From Vitellaria paradoxa (Eukaryota; Streptophyta; Magnoliopsida; Ericales; Sapotaceae), in the NCBI GenBank assembly GCA_019916065.1, contig CM034239.1:41680663-41744662 (forward strand): a DNA stretch of 64,000 bases, given 5' to 3'. Positions 24,783 through 35,445 of the stretch are shown piece by piece. The stretch's first letter is position 1. Each line of letters begins with the position of its first letter. Both the position numbers and the translations under genes were made by a program. Under the pieces are notes generated by a model. That model was given only the letters and a program-made list of their open reading frames with translations. It did no database searches and was not told the origin of the DNA.

Positions 24783-26415
24783 TCATTTGAGAGAGATTTC
24801 AACATCTGGAGAGGCTCTAGGGAATGCTAGCAACTCCTGAGTAAGCAGCAACATCAGCTTTAACTTCTTGCTCTCTGACTTGCCAAAGTTGACTTTCTTA
24901 CAGGTTGTAACGATCATTCTCTCCAACGCCTTGGAGTTCTTTAGCAAGAATCTCAGAAAATCCATCTCATTCTGTAGCTGCTCAAGCAATTCCTCGGCAA
25001 CGAAACCTTTGTGCTTGCTTTGAAGCACATTTAGATTTGTCATGAAGTTAAATATCTTGACAGTCTTTAGATTCCCCAACAGACCACTACAATTTGGCTC
25101 CTGCAGTTTCCAGTAGTCTCCCTCTTCAAAACTAATTTTCTGAAATTTTGTGAACGGATCATGTCAACAACAAATCTAATTTAAGTATATGTATAAGATA
25201 AACTAAACAAAAAATATACATATAGGAACAATAATTTTATGCACATATTTGTTTTGAACTCACCCATTGTTTCTCAAGCTTGTCAATACTAATAACCAGC
25301 GTCTCTATATGAGGTGAATGCCTTAGCATGTAGGCAATTCCTGGTACGTAGCGCAGTTTTCCTCAACCTTGTCTTAATCTGTAGACGTTTGATGTCGATG
25401 GATGGAAGATCAAAGTTTTGGTTCTCTAGCGCCTGATCAACACAGATAATTCAAAGCCAAAAGTACATAATTTATCCATAACAAAACACAAAGGAAGTCG
25501 TGCTTGTACCTCAACGAAGTTGCTACCCAATTCGAGATCTTTAACATGGCAAATACTGTCAAGAATCTTAACAAATTCAAATTCCTTTTTATTCCCATAA
25601 AATTGACAGTCAAAGCTTGCACTTTCAAGAGATCGCATTCCCTCGATGACATAGTTTTTCCAATCATCTATTGCTACGAGTTCAAAGGAAGAAATAAACG
25701 GAGCATAAACTTTTAACCTAGAACTTCGAGGTCAGTACCTAGTTTCATGTATTCTTAAGGTCTTCAGACCCACATTCATGATGAAAAGGTCAAGATTGTC
25801 ACCATATTCACAATTTATAAGAGATAAAAGTTCAAGAATAGGACTAAAAGATATCAGGTCATTAATAGTCCCACCAAATAAGTAAACTTCTTCAAGAGAG
25901 AGGATTTCAAGGCAACTGAGCTCAAATTTATCAGGGACTTTCAAAGCGCAGCTTTTCAGGCTCAAGACTTTGAGTGATCTGGAGCTGAACAGGAAGGAAG
26001 GCACGATGTAGGTTAGTATGGTTCTACGAGGGGTATCGATATAGAGTTCGTGAACATTGCGTGTTAATGCAAAGTGGATCCACGAATCAAATTGGCTACC
26101 ATCAGAAGCGGCGCTGTATTTGGAAGTGATGTTCAGTTTTTGAACGTTTGGAGCATTGTGAAGAATCAAACAACGATTGATGAAATCTACTTCTCTCTGC
26201 CTTGGCATTTTCGATGGCAAAAATGTTAAAGAAGAGACCGACAGCCATCTATATCTCCAGCTCTTTGACAGAACACTTGTCCTAACCACGTCGATCATTG
26301 TTAAGTACGAAAGAATGTGTTGAAGCAAAGGTTCTGGCAATCCGGTAAGTAAGTCACGACCAAGAGTTTTGGCCATCTTCACCCTCTTCCTCCTCTTTTC
26401 CTCCATGATTTTCAC
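24783..26415 (-). pseudogene. F-box/LRR/FBD gene, locus C (type II), broken
   Basis: Three exons align with F and B. Exon 1 is 26415-25510: basic MEEKRRKRVKMAK, F-box at about residues 20-57 (LLTGLPEPLLQHILSYL, then SVLSKSWRYRW), and LRRs. Exon 2 is 25432-25264. Exon 3 is 25139-24783, the FBD domain (DYWKLQEPN, FLRFLLKNSKALERMIV, LLAFPRASPDVEIS, stop). Two lesions: an in-frame TGA at 25732-25734 where F reads TGG, and a 4-bp insertion CGTA in exon 2 (about 25353-25358) that shifts the frame against F and B. Splice sites (GAG|GTACAA, GATCAG, TGG|GTGAGT, TTTCAG) are kept. The first ORF alone would give a 227-residue F-box/LRR fragment. The loss looks recent because the rest is well preserved. 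Confidence 0.85.
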
Positions 26416-26960
26416 AATCCCCAGAAGACCTAAAAAATAGCATTCAGAATGAAAACAATTAACACAGAAAAAAAAAATGGAGAATCAAGACTCCACAACT
26501 TTAACAACAGATGCACACAAAGAAATACAATTTACTATAGCAGGAGAATGCTAACCACATTGGTGACTGAGCAACTGTGTAATGCATGGCACGCTTCTTG
26601 ACCATGGAAAATGGAGGGGTCTGACATCGACCCTTCTTGGAATGGCTTTGGATGGTATTCATTAGATACTCTGAGACTGGAATTAATACAGGCCTCCAAT
26701 TGTCAGAAGTGATGATTAGTTTTATTCTGTTCCAGTCCAACACGGACGGACTTGGCTCCCATGCTACATTTATTTATTTATTTTTTTGCTGTTTTAAGTA
26801 TCAGCTAGCCCTAGCCAAATTGTTTAACTTCCCTTGGCCTGGCTGATGCTTAACCAACCAGCTGCAGGACCCTGGACCCTCTTAAATGCTGGGCATAATG
26901 AACAATGACTCTTCATTTCATAAAAAAGGGTGATTTCTATTAATTTATTTTTCTTTTTTT
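26416..26960. other. 5' flank shared by loci C and F
   Basis: No gene. Strongly similar to 48310-48735, for example TGGCACGCTTCTTG, GACATCGACCCTTCTTGGAA and CAGGCCTCCAATTGTCAGAA. It presumably holds the ancestral promoter for the type II genes; no TATA box is certain. Confidence 0.55.
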
Positions 26961-27473
26961 TTGGCAAACTACATATACCTCCCCTTAATATTTGGCTAAT
27001 TGCACTTCGCACTCACAATATTTAAAAGTTACACTCACATTATTTAGTTTGAAATATTGTTAACGTTAACCCCCTTTTCGATAAAATCAATCATGCACTA
27101 AAACTTAAAAGAAAATATTAAAATAACTAAAATTTTCTGTATTTATCCTATTTTATTCATCACTCTCACATTTTTGTCATTTTTTTTATAATAATTTCCA
27201 AAAATAAGCAAAAAAAAGAAAAATCAAAAAGTTTTTGAGAATTTTTATAAAGAAAACTGATAAGATATGAGAGAGAAGGGGTAAAATTTAAAAAAAAGCT
27301 AAAATTTTGGTTAATTTAACATTTAATGTTAAATTTTAATGACTAATTTTATCAAAAAAATGGTCAATGTTAATAATATTTTAAAATAAGAGAGATAAGT
27401 ATAATTTTTAAATATTGTAGGTGCTAAGTATAATTAAGTAAATGTTAAGAAAAAGCAGATGTAATTTACCCAT
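26961..27473. mobile_element. MITE with TTGGCAAACTACA ends, copy 1 only
   Basis: The left end TTGGCAAACTACAT and the right end read inward, TGGGTAAATTACAT, form an inverted repeat. The equivalent place in copy 2 (about 49165) lacks these 0.5 kb and carries only short AT sequence. Non-coding. A precise target duplication is not resolved because of the flanking T run. Confidence 0.65.
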
Positions 27474-27542
27474 CTTTATTTTTGGTGCGTTGCAATCTTT
27501 TTACAAAACATGGGTCCTTTACCGATAAAAATGAATGCATAA

Positions 27543-27876
27543 GACCATGTGCAGCAAAATAGGTAAATAAGTATTTTATGTATTTTTGCTAGCAAATATG
27601 AAGAAAATCATCTACATCAGACTCTCTAAAGTCACAGCTATTTTTGCTCCTGCTACAATAACTCTTTATTTTTACCAAGTTACTGTTTACCAATTAAACA
27701 ATTGTTTATTATTTGTTGAAGAAGACAATGGGTTCTAATTTTAAAAAATTAATTTTTTAATAGACAATTGGTAAAATGCCTAGCATTGGTGTGACTTGAA
27801 AAAAAAAAGCTACTAGCTAAACCCAAAATGTGTACTGTTTACTAGATAATTTGACTATCTATTGGTGCATTTACCC
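27543..27876. mobile_element. Harbinger-like MITE with TAA target duplication and empty site
   Basis: TAA flanks the element at 27540-27542 and 27877-27879. Inward-reading ends are GACCATGTGCAGCAAAA and GGGTAAATGCACCAATAG, loosely inverted around TGCA. Copy 2 has the unoccupied site GAATACATAAGTGTCC at about 49226-49241, with a single TAA. 334 bp, non-coding. Confidence 0.8.
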
Positions 27877-28051
27877 TAAGTGTCCTAACAATAAAATTTA
27901 ATTATAGGTGGATAGTGGACTATGGTATTAATAATGTATTCAGAGGACACACACATTTTATTAAAGATGAGATAATTCCTTTGTGACCACGCCAGCATGT
28001 GGCAGTGTTACTCATCACAATGCATTTGTTAATGTCAACATTTCTAATCTC

Positions 28052-29085
28052 CGTTTGGTACATGACAATGAAATAAAAAAGGAATGTGAATGAAAATGAG
28101 AATGAAATATAATAATCATTATTGTTCTTTTGTTTGGTTTTCATGCCAAATTAAATGATGCTAAAACTAAATAAATATTTCCATTCTTTTATTTGGTTGT
28201 CGGGTTACATAATGCTAAAATAGAATAATTATTTCTATTTTAACATTAATTTAAATTAAAATGGCATAAAAAAATTCTAGAAATTGGTGGCTGCTATAGT
28301 TGTAGTGTTAGTGGATGATTGTGAGGGAAAAGTAGTAGTGATAGATGAGTGATAGATGTGACGATGGTAACAAGTGAGAGGTGGTGGTTGTGATAGTAGT
28401 GGCAAAGGTGAATGGATGGTAGGGGTGGTGGTGGTTGCAGAGTGTTGTGTTGGCTCCCCAAATCCCACATCAGGAGAGGGAACAAAAAATGGGAGCCTTG
28501 ACTCTTATAAAAAAGGCATTCCCCCATAGTTGTTGAATGTACCAAGGACACAACCAAAAACCTGTGCTACCAAAGTGTGGGTGTAATTAGGTTTTTTGGG
28601 TTGTGTGAGTGGGAGAGGGTTTTACAATTTTGTCCGTGTAAAAATTATAATAGTTTAATATTGAGTTGAGTATATTATCCCTTTTTGGGAATCGTGGATG
28701 TAGGTCTATTAAGGAACCGAATCATGTTAAAAATTCTTGTATTAAGTGCTCTCAATTTTTTTTCTTTTCTTTATTTGTGTGTGTGCTTCTGTTGCGGACT
28801 TTACAAGTGCTTGTGGGCCCAACACAGAGATGGGCGGCGATAGTTAGTTACGACTACCATTTAATTTCACATTTTCTCTCATTTTTTTTCTTATTTTCGC
28901 TCTTATTTCATAAGATTGAAAATATGAAAAATAACCATTAATTCTCTTGAGAGATGAAATGATCATTCCCACATATTGTTGGGGTGATCATTCTTCCATC
29001 TCATAATCATATTAAACAAGAGAATGAAAATGAAATTGGAAGTATTTCATTCAACTTATTCTCTCCTACCAAACATACTTTAATG
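28052..29085. mobile_element. decayed GTTTGGTA-end element with solo LTR inside
   Basis: The left end CCGTTTGGTACATGA faces the right end CTACCAAACATACTTTA. Both arms are rich in GAATGAAA/TTTCATTC words in opposite orientation. A solo LTR (28443-28824) has been inserted. The GT-rich middle (28290-28440) gives a spurious His/Pro/Thr-rich antisense frame. Copy 2 keeps only the left part. Confidence 0.5.
28443..28824 (+). mobile_element. solo LTR, copia-like, with CAGAG target duplication
   Basis: It starts TGTTGTGTTGGCTCCCC and ends GTGGGCCCAACA. CAGAG lies immediately on both sides (28438-28442 and 28825-28829). It holds a TATA-like CTTATAAAAAAGG at about 28503 and the CCCACATC word usual near the start of this type of LTR. 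There is no internal region, so it arose by LTR-LTR recombination. Confidence 0.85.
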
Positions 29086-29221
29086 GTTGTTATTACCAAC
29101 TCCACGTTGGTGGAACTTAAGGTGATTGTCACTAACTGCCCAACTCTGTAAAGCCAATCGCTTCCAAACATTGTAGCAAAGCGACGCTGAGTGCTTCGTA
29201 TAGCTAGTAATTGTCATTATA

Positions 29222-29241
29222 CTAGGCAAAATAATAATAAC

Positions 29242-29276
<35 letters not shown>
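29222..29276. repeat. (AAT)n microsatellite
   Basis: AATAATAAC followed by about 13 uninterrupted AAT units. Confidence 0.9.
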
Positions 29277-29277
<1 letters not shown>

Positions 29278-29529
29278 GAGTAAACAGGTAAGGCACGCCC
29301 AAATAATTTAAAAAATTAAACTTACTCTATCGACTAAGGATAATAGTAATACCAACCAAAAAAAGAAAAAAAGGAAAATCAAATTGAAATTGAAGTATCT
29401 GATCGTTGTTTGTTTGCATGAGTCAAAAGGTTAGTGATTCCATCTTCCAAATTTGGACATTTATTCATTTAGCTCCATCTTGGACTAAGACGCTATACAT
29501 ATAGTAGTGAGTTCGAATGATGCATGTAA

Positions 29530-30290
29530 AGTTAATTAGCTCAAAGCATTCACAAACCAGTGACAATACTGAGGCATTGCCAAAACTCCTGAATAAGATC
29601 GCTGAATCATACAAGCTGAGAACTATCATTGTTATAATATATAATGAGTCTGTTCCTTTAAATGTATTCAGCAGTGAACAATGTGGAGCTAAATAGCCAC
29701 TAAAACCTTAACAATTGTCCAATATACTTGAAGAACAGCAGATTAGGAGCTTCAGTGATTCCATCTTCCATATACGGACATTTATTTAGCTCCAGCATCT
29801 CAAGTTTTTCACTCACAATATTGATGTGCATCAATTCATGGCAACCTTTTAAAGGTCAAGGACACTAGCATTGAGCAGTTTGTAACTATGCACTGAAGTG
29901 CGTCATCGGTCAAATAAATATTTTGTACTAGTGAACGCATTAGCGAGAGCATTGTCAGACTTTGGAAGTCAATTTCAGGTCTGAAATCAGTACCATTGGC
30001 AAACTATGAACTTGATTGGTGCAACGACTTCTATTCCCTTTTCAAATGTGAAATTTCGAATTGTGAATTTCTTGAGAGTTTCCCCATGAATTAGAGGCTT
30101 CATCGAAAATCTACACCTTCCCACATACATAGCCTCTAGGTTTGGAAAGCTTGTAATCATGCAGCGAAATGTCTCAATGTTCATGTGCAAATAAGACAGC
30201 GATAGAGAATGAAGATTGTCCAGCACTTTCGTGCTGAAGTTGTCAAAATGCTGAAAGTTGTAAGTGGCCATCAAAGTCTATAAAATAATG
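29530..30290 (-). pseudogene. type I F-box/LRR remnant D2 (LRR part only)
   Basis: Corresponds to locus A from about 4525 to 5290: the LRR half of exon 1 with no F-box. Readable pieces are FDNFSTKVLDNLHSLSLSYL, IETFRCMITSFPNLEAMY and SMKPLIHGETLKKFTIRN; then the frame breaks after about 30000, and the last part (LEMLELNKCPYMEDGITEAP) is in another frame. The exon-1 donor is lost (TTTGAGCTAATT where A has CATAAGGTAATT). The 5' edge is fused directly to the 3' end of D1 at about 30290. Confidence 0.8.
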
Positions 30291-31261
30291 TCCCTTGCTG
30301 CAAGCTACTAGTTTTCTCATTGATAGCAATCGACATGCATGCTCTTCAAGGTCACTGCTTCACTGAGCAACAACTTCACAAGCTGCATTTCCTCACTACT
30401 GCCTTCAAACATTTCTACGCTTACTCCTAGGAGGTGTGGTCTCATGTGCAAACAATGGAATGTACAGCAGGCCTGACTCGTCTTTTTGTTGGAAACTCTC
30501 AAACTGGAAATCGAAGGGAATGGTTTTCATTTCAAGTAAAGTAATTCACATGTTTAAGACAATAACTTAACATAAACTGATAAATTCTAAGAAAATAATT
30601 CGAACAGCTGCTTTGCCTATGGATCAATCAAAAAAGAATAACAAAAAAGAAAAAGGGAAAAATTAGGAAAGGCTTTATTACCTTAAGGTTGATGGCAGTG
30701 GGGCCCAGATCCATGAATATAGACTTATGGCAAATGTTCAGCACACCAGATAAGAATTGAAGAAGTCCCATTGCTCCTAACCTTGTTTTCACCTTCAGAT
30801 GACTAAGGTAATGTAGCGGCGTACGTGTGCTTTTGTTCATGGGGATGATTATACACTTAATGTATGCAGCAATAAAAAGAAAAAATGTAGATTTGAAATG
30901 TACCACAGAGATAAATAGCTCAATCCAAGCAATTTTAACCATTAAGTGCTAGTAATTAAGTACTAAAATTTCCCCAAAGTTTTCAAAGTCCATTCGAATA
31001 TATAATCATATTGATGAAGAATATATATATATATATATTTTGTGAAAAAATTGGAATAGCAACAGCAACTATCCAAGTCTTATATGTATTCCAAACTAAC
31101 TTCAAAGGAACCAACAATTTATTAAAGCTTTGAAAGATTAACACCAAGGTAATATATTTGGAACCTATAAACAACCTTTTCAAGGGTTAGCTAATCTACA
31201 AAGGGAAACATGCGATTTCAAACATTACAATAATAAATTTGACCGCCTATACTAAGATGCT

Positions 31262-31411
31262 ATTTATACACAGGAGACATTCGGTGTAATAAAAAGTGAA
31301 AAAATTTGATAAAGTTGTAGGTTCATAATTCGTACAGTGAAAATAATTTTTAGAGATTTTTAGTGTTTTTTAATGATTTTTAACACTTTTCAGCGCTTCA
31401 AACAGAGCCAT
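31262..31411 (+). repeat. GTTTGG-end MITE family M, copy 2
   Basis: Diverged member with ATTCGGTGTAATAAAAAGTG, TTCATAATTCGTACAGTG and ending CTTCAAACAGAG. It lies in the D1 intron. The orthologous copy in the duplicated segment is at 51173-51298, so it inserted before the duplication. Confidence 0.65.
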
Positions 31412-31836
31412 AGTAGTGAGAGAGAACGATAGATGTAAAGTTAGTTGCCTTAGAACATTCATTAACCAGCAGCGGTTCATTTAAACTTACTTTAGCTGTG
31501 AGTAGTGTCAATGCAAATAATTAGTAAAACCTCAACAATCGTCCAAAATACTTAAATAGTAAGATTAGGAGCTTCAATGAGTCCATCTTTCATATCTGGA
31601 CATTCATTTAGCTCCAACCTCTCAAGTTTTTTGCTCGCAATATTGATGTGCTTCAATTCATAGAATCTTTTTAAGGTCAAGGACATGAGGGCTGGGCAGT
31701 TTGTAAGTTTGTACTGAAGTGTCTCATTGGTCAAATAAGCATTCCCTGCTAGTGAAAGGAGTTGTGAGACTTTGGAAGTCAATTTCACCAAAGGGTCAGA
31801 AATTAAATTCTAGTTGGCATTATCAGCAAATTCTAA

Positions 31837-32623
31837 GTCCTCGTTTGGTATGTACGATTTTTTGTTTATGTTTAACAGCTTTCGTTTTTTATTTTTTATT
31901 TTCTGCTATCGTTTATTCTTATAAAATGAAAACAGAAAATACATTTGATAATGCAATTTTTTTTTACAATAAATAACTTTATCTTAATAAAATATTATTA
32001 TTAAAATATTTTTTATAAAATTAAAATTAATTTTAAAAATATATTTTATATTAATTTAACCAGATGTATTTAATTTAATTAATTAATTTACTAAAATATA
32101 CTTAATTAATTTAGTTTTATAAAACATTCTTTTTTAAAGAGAATTAATTTCAATATAGTAAGAACATAAATTAATAATAAATTACTATTATTTATTAAAT
32201 ATAATTTTAAGAATATTTAATTATTTTAATTTTAATAAAATAAATTATTTAACATGTAATTCTTATTTATTAAAAAATAATTTAAATTTAATAAAATAAA
32301 TAATTTTAATCATAAATTATTATTTTAACCAATATAATATGTTATTTTTAAAAAATTAATTTAATAAAAATTGTTGAATAAAATAAATCATTTTAAAATG
32401 ATACGACAAAAATTAACAAAGTGTTTATTAAAAAAATAAAAAAAGAGTGAAACATGATTTTTCTATTTATGTTTTGGGCCTAAATTTTCGAATGAGTTTT
32501 CATTTTTTTTATTTTGTAACAAAAAAAAGAAAAATAGATTTGCTAAGCACAATTTTGTTGTTAGTTTTTAAAATCTATAAACATAAATTAAAAAAAATAA
32601 ACAAAATGTTGCCAAACAAGGAC
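31837..32623. mobile_element. Harbinger-like AT-rich element with TAA target duplication
   Basis: Inward-reading ends are GTCCTCGTTTGG and GTCCTTGTTTGG (11 of 12), flanked by TAA at 31834-31836 and 32624-32626. The 787-bp interior is almost pure A/T with repeated TTAATTTAATAAAAT-like words and no coding capacity. It interrupts the LRR region of remnant D1. Its left 200 bp or so are also in copy 2 (51720-51945), so it predates the duplication. Confidence 0.8.
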
Positions 32624-32675
32624 TAAAATTTGAAGATTGTGTACAACTAGACATGTAAAATATGTTGACCTGACC

Positions 32676-33210
32676 CAGGGGTGGATTAAGGATTTTTACT
32701 AAATGGGGTACCGAATACCTAAGAAGGGGACAAAGAGTTATGTCGAAATTAAGAGTAGGGGAAAGCAATGTTGCTTTTAGAGAGAAAGAAAACTATAATT
32801 ATACATTAAATCAATGAATATAGTTTTTGCAATAGTTTAATTGACTCTTTTAACAGTAAATTTTGGTGGGGATGTCCCTAAAAAAAAAATACATAATTAC
32901 TATTAAGTTTTATTGTGTAGATAATTTATTATGTTATATGTTAAAATTAATTGATATTATGCACAAAAAAATTCTATAGTGTAATGGGATAATGCACTTT
33001 ATTATACAAAAATACTTGATTTCTTTTAAATTTCGTTTATGTTAAAAAAAAAATTTTGCATAACCATAATTTTTTTAATAAGACTAGAATACTTGAATTT
33101 CGAATTAATTTAAATTTTTAATAAAATTAAAATAGTAAGGGCATTTTAGTAATTTCATGTCAAAAATCATGGGGGTTCACTTGCCCCCACCTTTTTTTGG
33201 CTCCGGCATT
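32676..33210. mobile_element. GGGGTGG-end element nested in CCTGACC repeat
   Basis: Starts AGGGGTGGATTAAGG and ends GCCCCCACC..TTGGCTCCGGCATT, the mirror-like layout of many plant elements with GGGGCGGA ends. It is flanked by TGACCTGACCC on the left and CCTGACCCTGACC on the right, so it sits inside another repeat (32640-33320). No transposase frame. Confidence 0.5.
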
Positions 33211-33975
33211 AACCTGACCCTGACCTGACCTAAAAACTGAGTCGACCCGACCCTAGCTCCCCCTGAAAAAATCGGGTCAAATTAGGGTCAGACAAATCTA
33301 ACCCTGCCCCATTGTTGACCCTATGTACTTTTAATATTTAAAGAAATATTCTTAAATAAATTAGAAAAAATTAAAATAATATAATTATTCAATTGGTCTT
33401 AACTCTTAAAATAAATTAATGTAATAAATAGTTTCAATTTACAAAAAATGATATTTAAAAATAATGTTATTACAAATAAAATTAAAATCATTTAATGAAT
33501 AAATTTTATTAAGAAACAATTAAATAGGAAAATTTGAAAATAAAAATTAATAATTTTAATTTCACATTCAATTGTTCACTAGGAGAAAACAAAAAACCAA
33601 CAATAGAAAGCGTTCAGAGAGAGGGAGGGGGTGGGTTGGGGCCCACAAGAAATAGAATGAGAAAAAAAAATGATCATTAGACTATCAAGGGAGGATTGAG
33701 GAAGGGGGACGGGGACGGTGTCGGGGTGGGTCCTATAAGAAAAAGGGGGAGAGAAAAAAATAGAAAAAATAAAAAGAAGAGCAAAACAATAGAGAATCGA
33801 AAAAGAGAGAAGGGGTGCGGCTAGGTTGAATTGCCTAGTCAGGGCAAGGGCAACCCAAGCCCAAGGGTGTGGGCTGGTAAGGTTAAGCTAATACGAAAAA
33901 GCGGAGTGGTGTTAGTCAAAAACCGAAACAGGCCCGAGTTGGGTCAAATCAACCCGACCTGTTTTATATTTCTAT
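33211..33975. other. repeat remnant, purine-rich
   Basis: Contains GACCCGACCC-type words at 33215-33310, an AT-rich stretch, then a purine-rich block (33600-33810) and again GGGTCAAATCAACCCGACC at 33939-33960. Together with 32640-32675 this looks like two arms of one older element split by the insert at 32676-33210. No gene. Confidence 0.45.
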
Positions 33976-34329
33976 ATGCAACGATTTTCGTTCCCTTTTC
34001 AAAGATGCAATTTCAAATTGTGAATTTATTGAGGTTTTTTCCATAAATTAGAGACTTCATTGAAAATTTGCACCTTAATAATTATAATATCTTTTACTAG
34101 AAAAATAGAAGAGTGAAGAGCACAACAAAAGCTATTAGTAAACCTCTCAAGAAATTAATCTTGATAATCTGTTTGCTGGAAACAAACATCAAGATTCTTA
34201 ATTCAAGAACAATGAAGGAAATTTTCTCCCAAAAGTGGCCAAGGAAGGATGTTTCAAACAAGAGTATAAATCTCTTAAAAAAAAAAAGAATAAACCGTAT
34301 AAGTGAGCAAAACATCTCAATCCGCTTAC

Positions 34330-34463
34330 CTTGCAGGATAGCCCTCGATTTGGAATGAAATGTCACGAACAACGACCCTCTTCACTAACTCATCAAATTC
34401 AACATTACATACAAAGAGCTCGCGTATGAAACCCTTGGTTGAAAAATAAGACAATTTTCTTTT
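34330..34463 (-). other. unrecognised exon-like open stretch
   Basis: About 44 codons are open on the minus strand, reading FIRELFVCNVEFDELVKRVV then VRDISFQIEGYPAR, and stop precisely at a good donor, GCAAG|GTAAGCG. The amino-acid mix is that of a real protein, unlike the poly-K/F frames around it. Upstream lies CTATATAAATAG (about 34515-34530), a plausible TATA box. I do not recognise the family and see no partner exon. It may be another gene fragment. Confidence 0.35.
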
Positions 34464-34759
34464 CTATCCATACCTTCTACAAAATCTTCAATATGCAGTG
34501 GATAGCCACAAGTTCTATTTATATAGGCATAGAGAAAAAAAAAAAACCAAAATGACTATAAAAATTAATCGATCTATTTAAAATTACAATTAAATGCAAT
34601 TGAATACTCTGCACATGGTCGCTTATTCACCTGTACACCTTCGTATTAATGTGGTCAAAATTTAAATTTATATAGCCAAAGAAAAAATTAAAATAGAATC
34701 CACACACAAATCTTTCAGATTTATTACCAAGATTATAAATTAGTAATTATCAGATACTA

Positions 34760-35445
34760 TGACTCCTTTGGTAACATTTATGTTTACTATATTTCTATTT
34801 ATGTTTACAATTTTTTTGAAAACTAGCAACAAAAACGTATTTATTAAACTTGTTTTTCTTTTTTTTTTTATTTCTAAAAAAATAAAAAATTAAACAGAAA
34901 AACATAAACAAAAAAAAAATTTTTTTATTGTCTTTTTTTTCCTAGTATAAACATTTTCAATTTTAATACCTTGTTCATTTTGGTTGCATCATATTAAAAT
35001 GCATTATTTTATTTAAATATTTTAATAAACTAAAATTATTTTTTATAAATAATATAGTTAAATTAAATTAATTAAATTAATATTTTAATAAGTAATATAA
35101 TTAGATTAAGTAAATAAATATGAAATATATTTTATTAAATTATTTTAATAAATAATATAATTAAATTATAGTTAATATATTTTATTTTGATTTATTTCAA
35201 TTATTTTTAATAAATAATATAATTAATTAATTAATTAAGTGTTAATTTAATTAATTTAATTGATATGAAATATATTTTATTAAATTCAATTAATTTTTAA
35301 AAAAATAATAATTAAATTACATTTCTAAATGCAGTTTTAGTTTTTATTTTAGAAAAAAAAACTGACAACAAAAATAAAAATTAGAAGACATAAACAATTA
35401 AATATAAATAGAAAAACGATAGTGTTATCAAACAGGCCCTGTTCA
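34760..35445. mobile_element. AT-rich GTTTGG-end element
   Basis: Inward-reading ends GACTCCTTTGGTAAC and GGCCTGTTTGATAAC enclose nearly pure A/T with TTATTTTAATAAATAATATAA words like those of 31837-32623 and 44035-45425. Same family by appearance; no clear target duplication. Confidence 0.6.

Larger units (their letters stand above)
24237..32056. repeat. segmental duplication, copy 1 (loci C and D)
   Basis: The segment matches 46283-51946 in the same orientation and order: C with F, their shared 5' flank, then D with G, then the start of the AT-rich element at 31837. The left edge is near GCATTAAAAGCC (24243) against GGATTAATAAAAGCC (46285). The right edge is after TATTTTATATTAA (about 32045 and 51935). 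Copy 1 is longer because it gained elements at 26961-27473, 27543-27876 and 28443-28824, and because copy 2 lost sequence between the equivalents of about 28325 and 29815. Confidence 0.85.
30294..34076 (-). pseudogene. type I F-box/LRR remnant D1 (LRR end, exon 2, exon 3)
   Basis: Read 5' to 3' on the minus strand: an LRR piece at 34076-33976 (equivalent to A 4698-4797), a 2.1-kb insertion, the LRR end at about 31835-31552 (YLTNETLQYKLTNCPALMSL, KKLERLELNECPDMKDG), a degraded region missing about 110 bp relative to A, intron with MITE copy 31262-31411, exon 2 at 30792-30682 (VKTRLGAMGLLQFLSGVLN, two codons shorter than A), and exon 3 from 30503 (CAG acceptor intact; VEMFEGSSEEMQLVKLLL). Exon 3 carries a frameshift, shared with G1, between GCACAT and CCTAGGAG relative to A. 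The F-box is absent. The 3' end joins D2 without an intergenic spacer. Confidence 0.8.

Noticed and set aside
28277..28557. Minus-strand His/Pro/Thr-rich frames
   Set aside because: They derive from GTGGTGGTT simple sequence and the edge of the solo LTR; no protein family.
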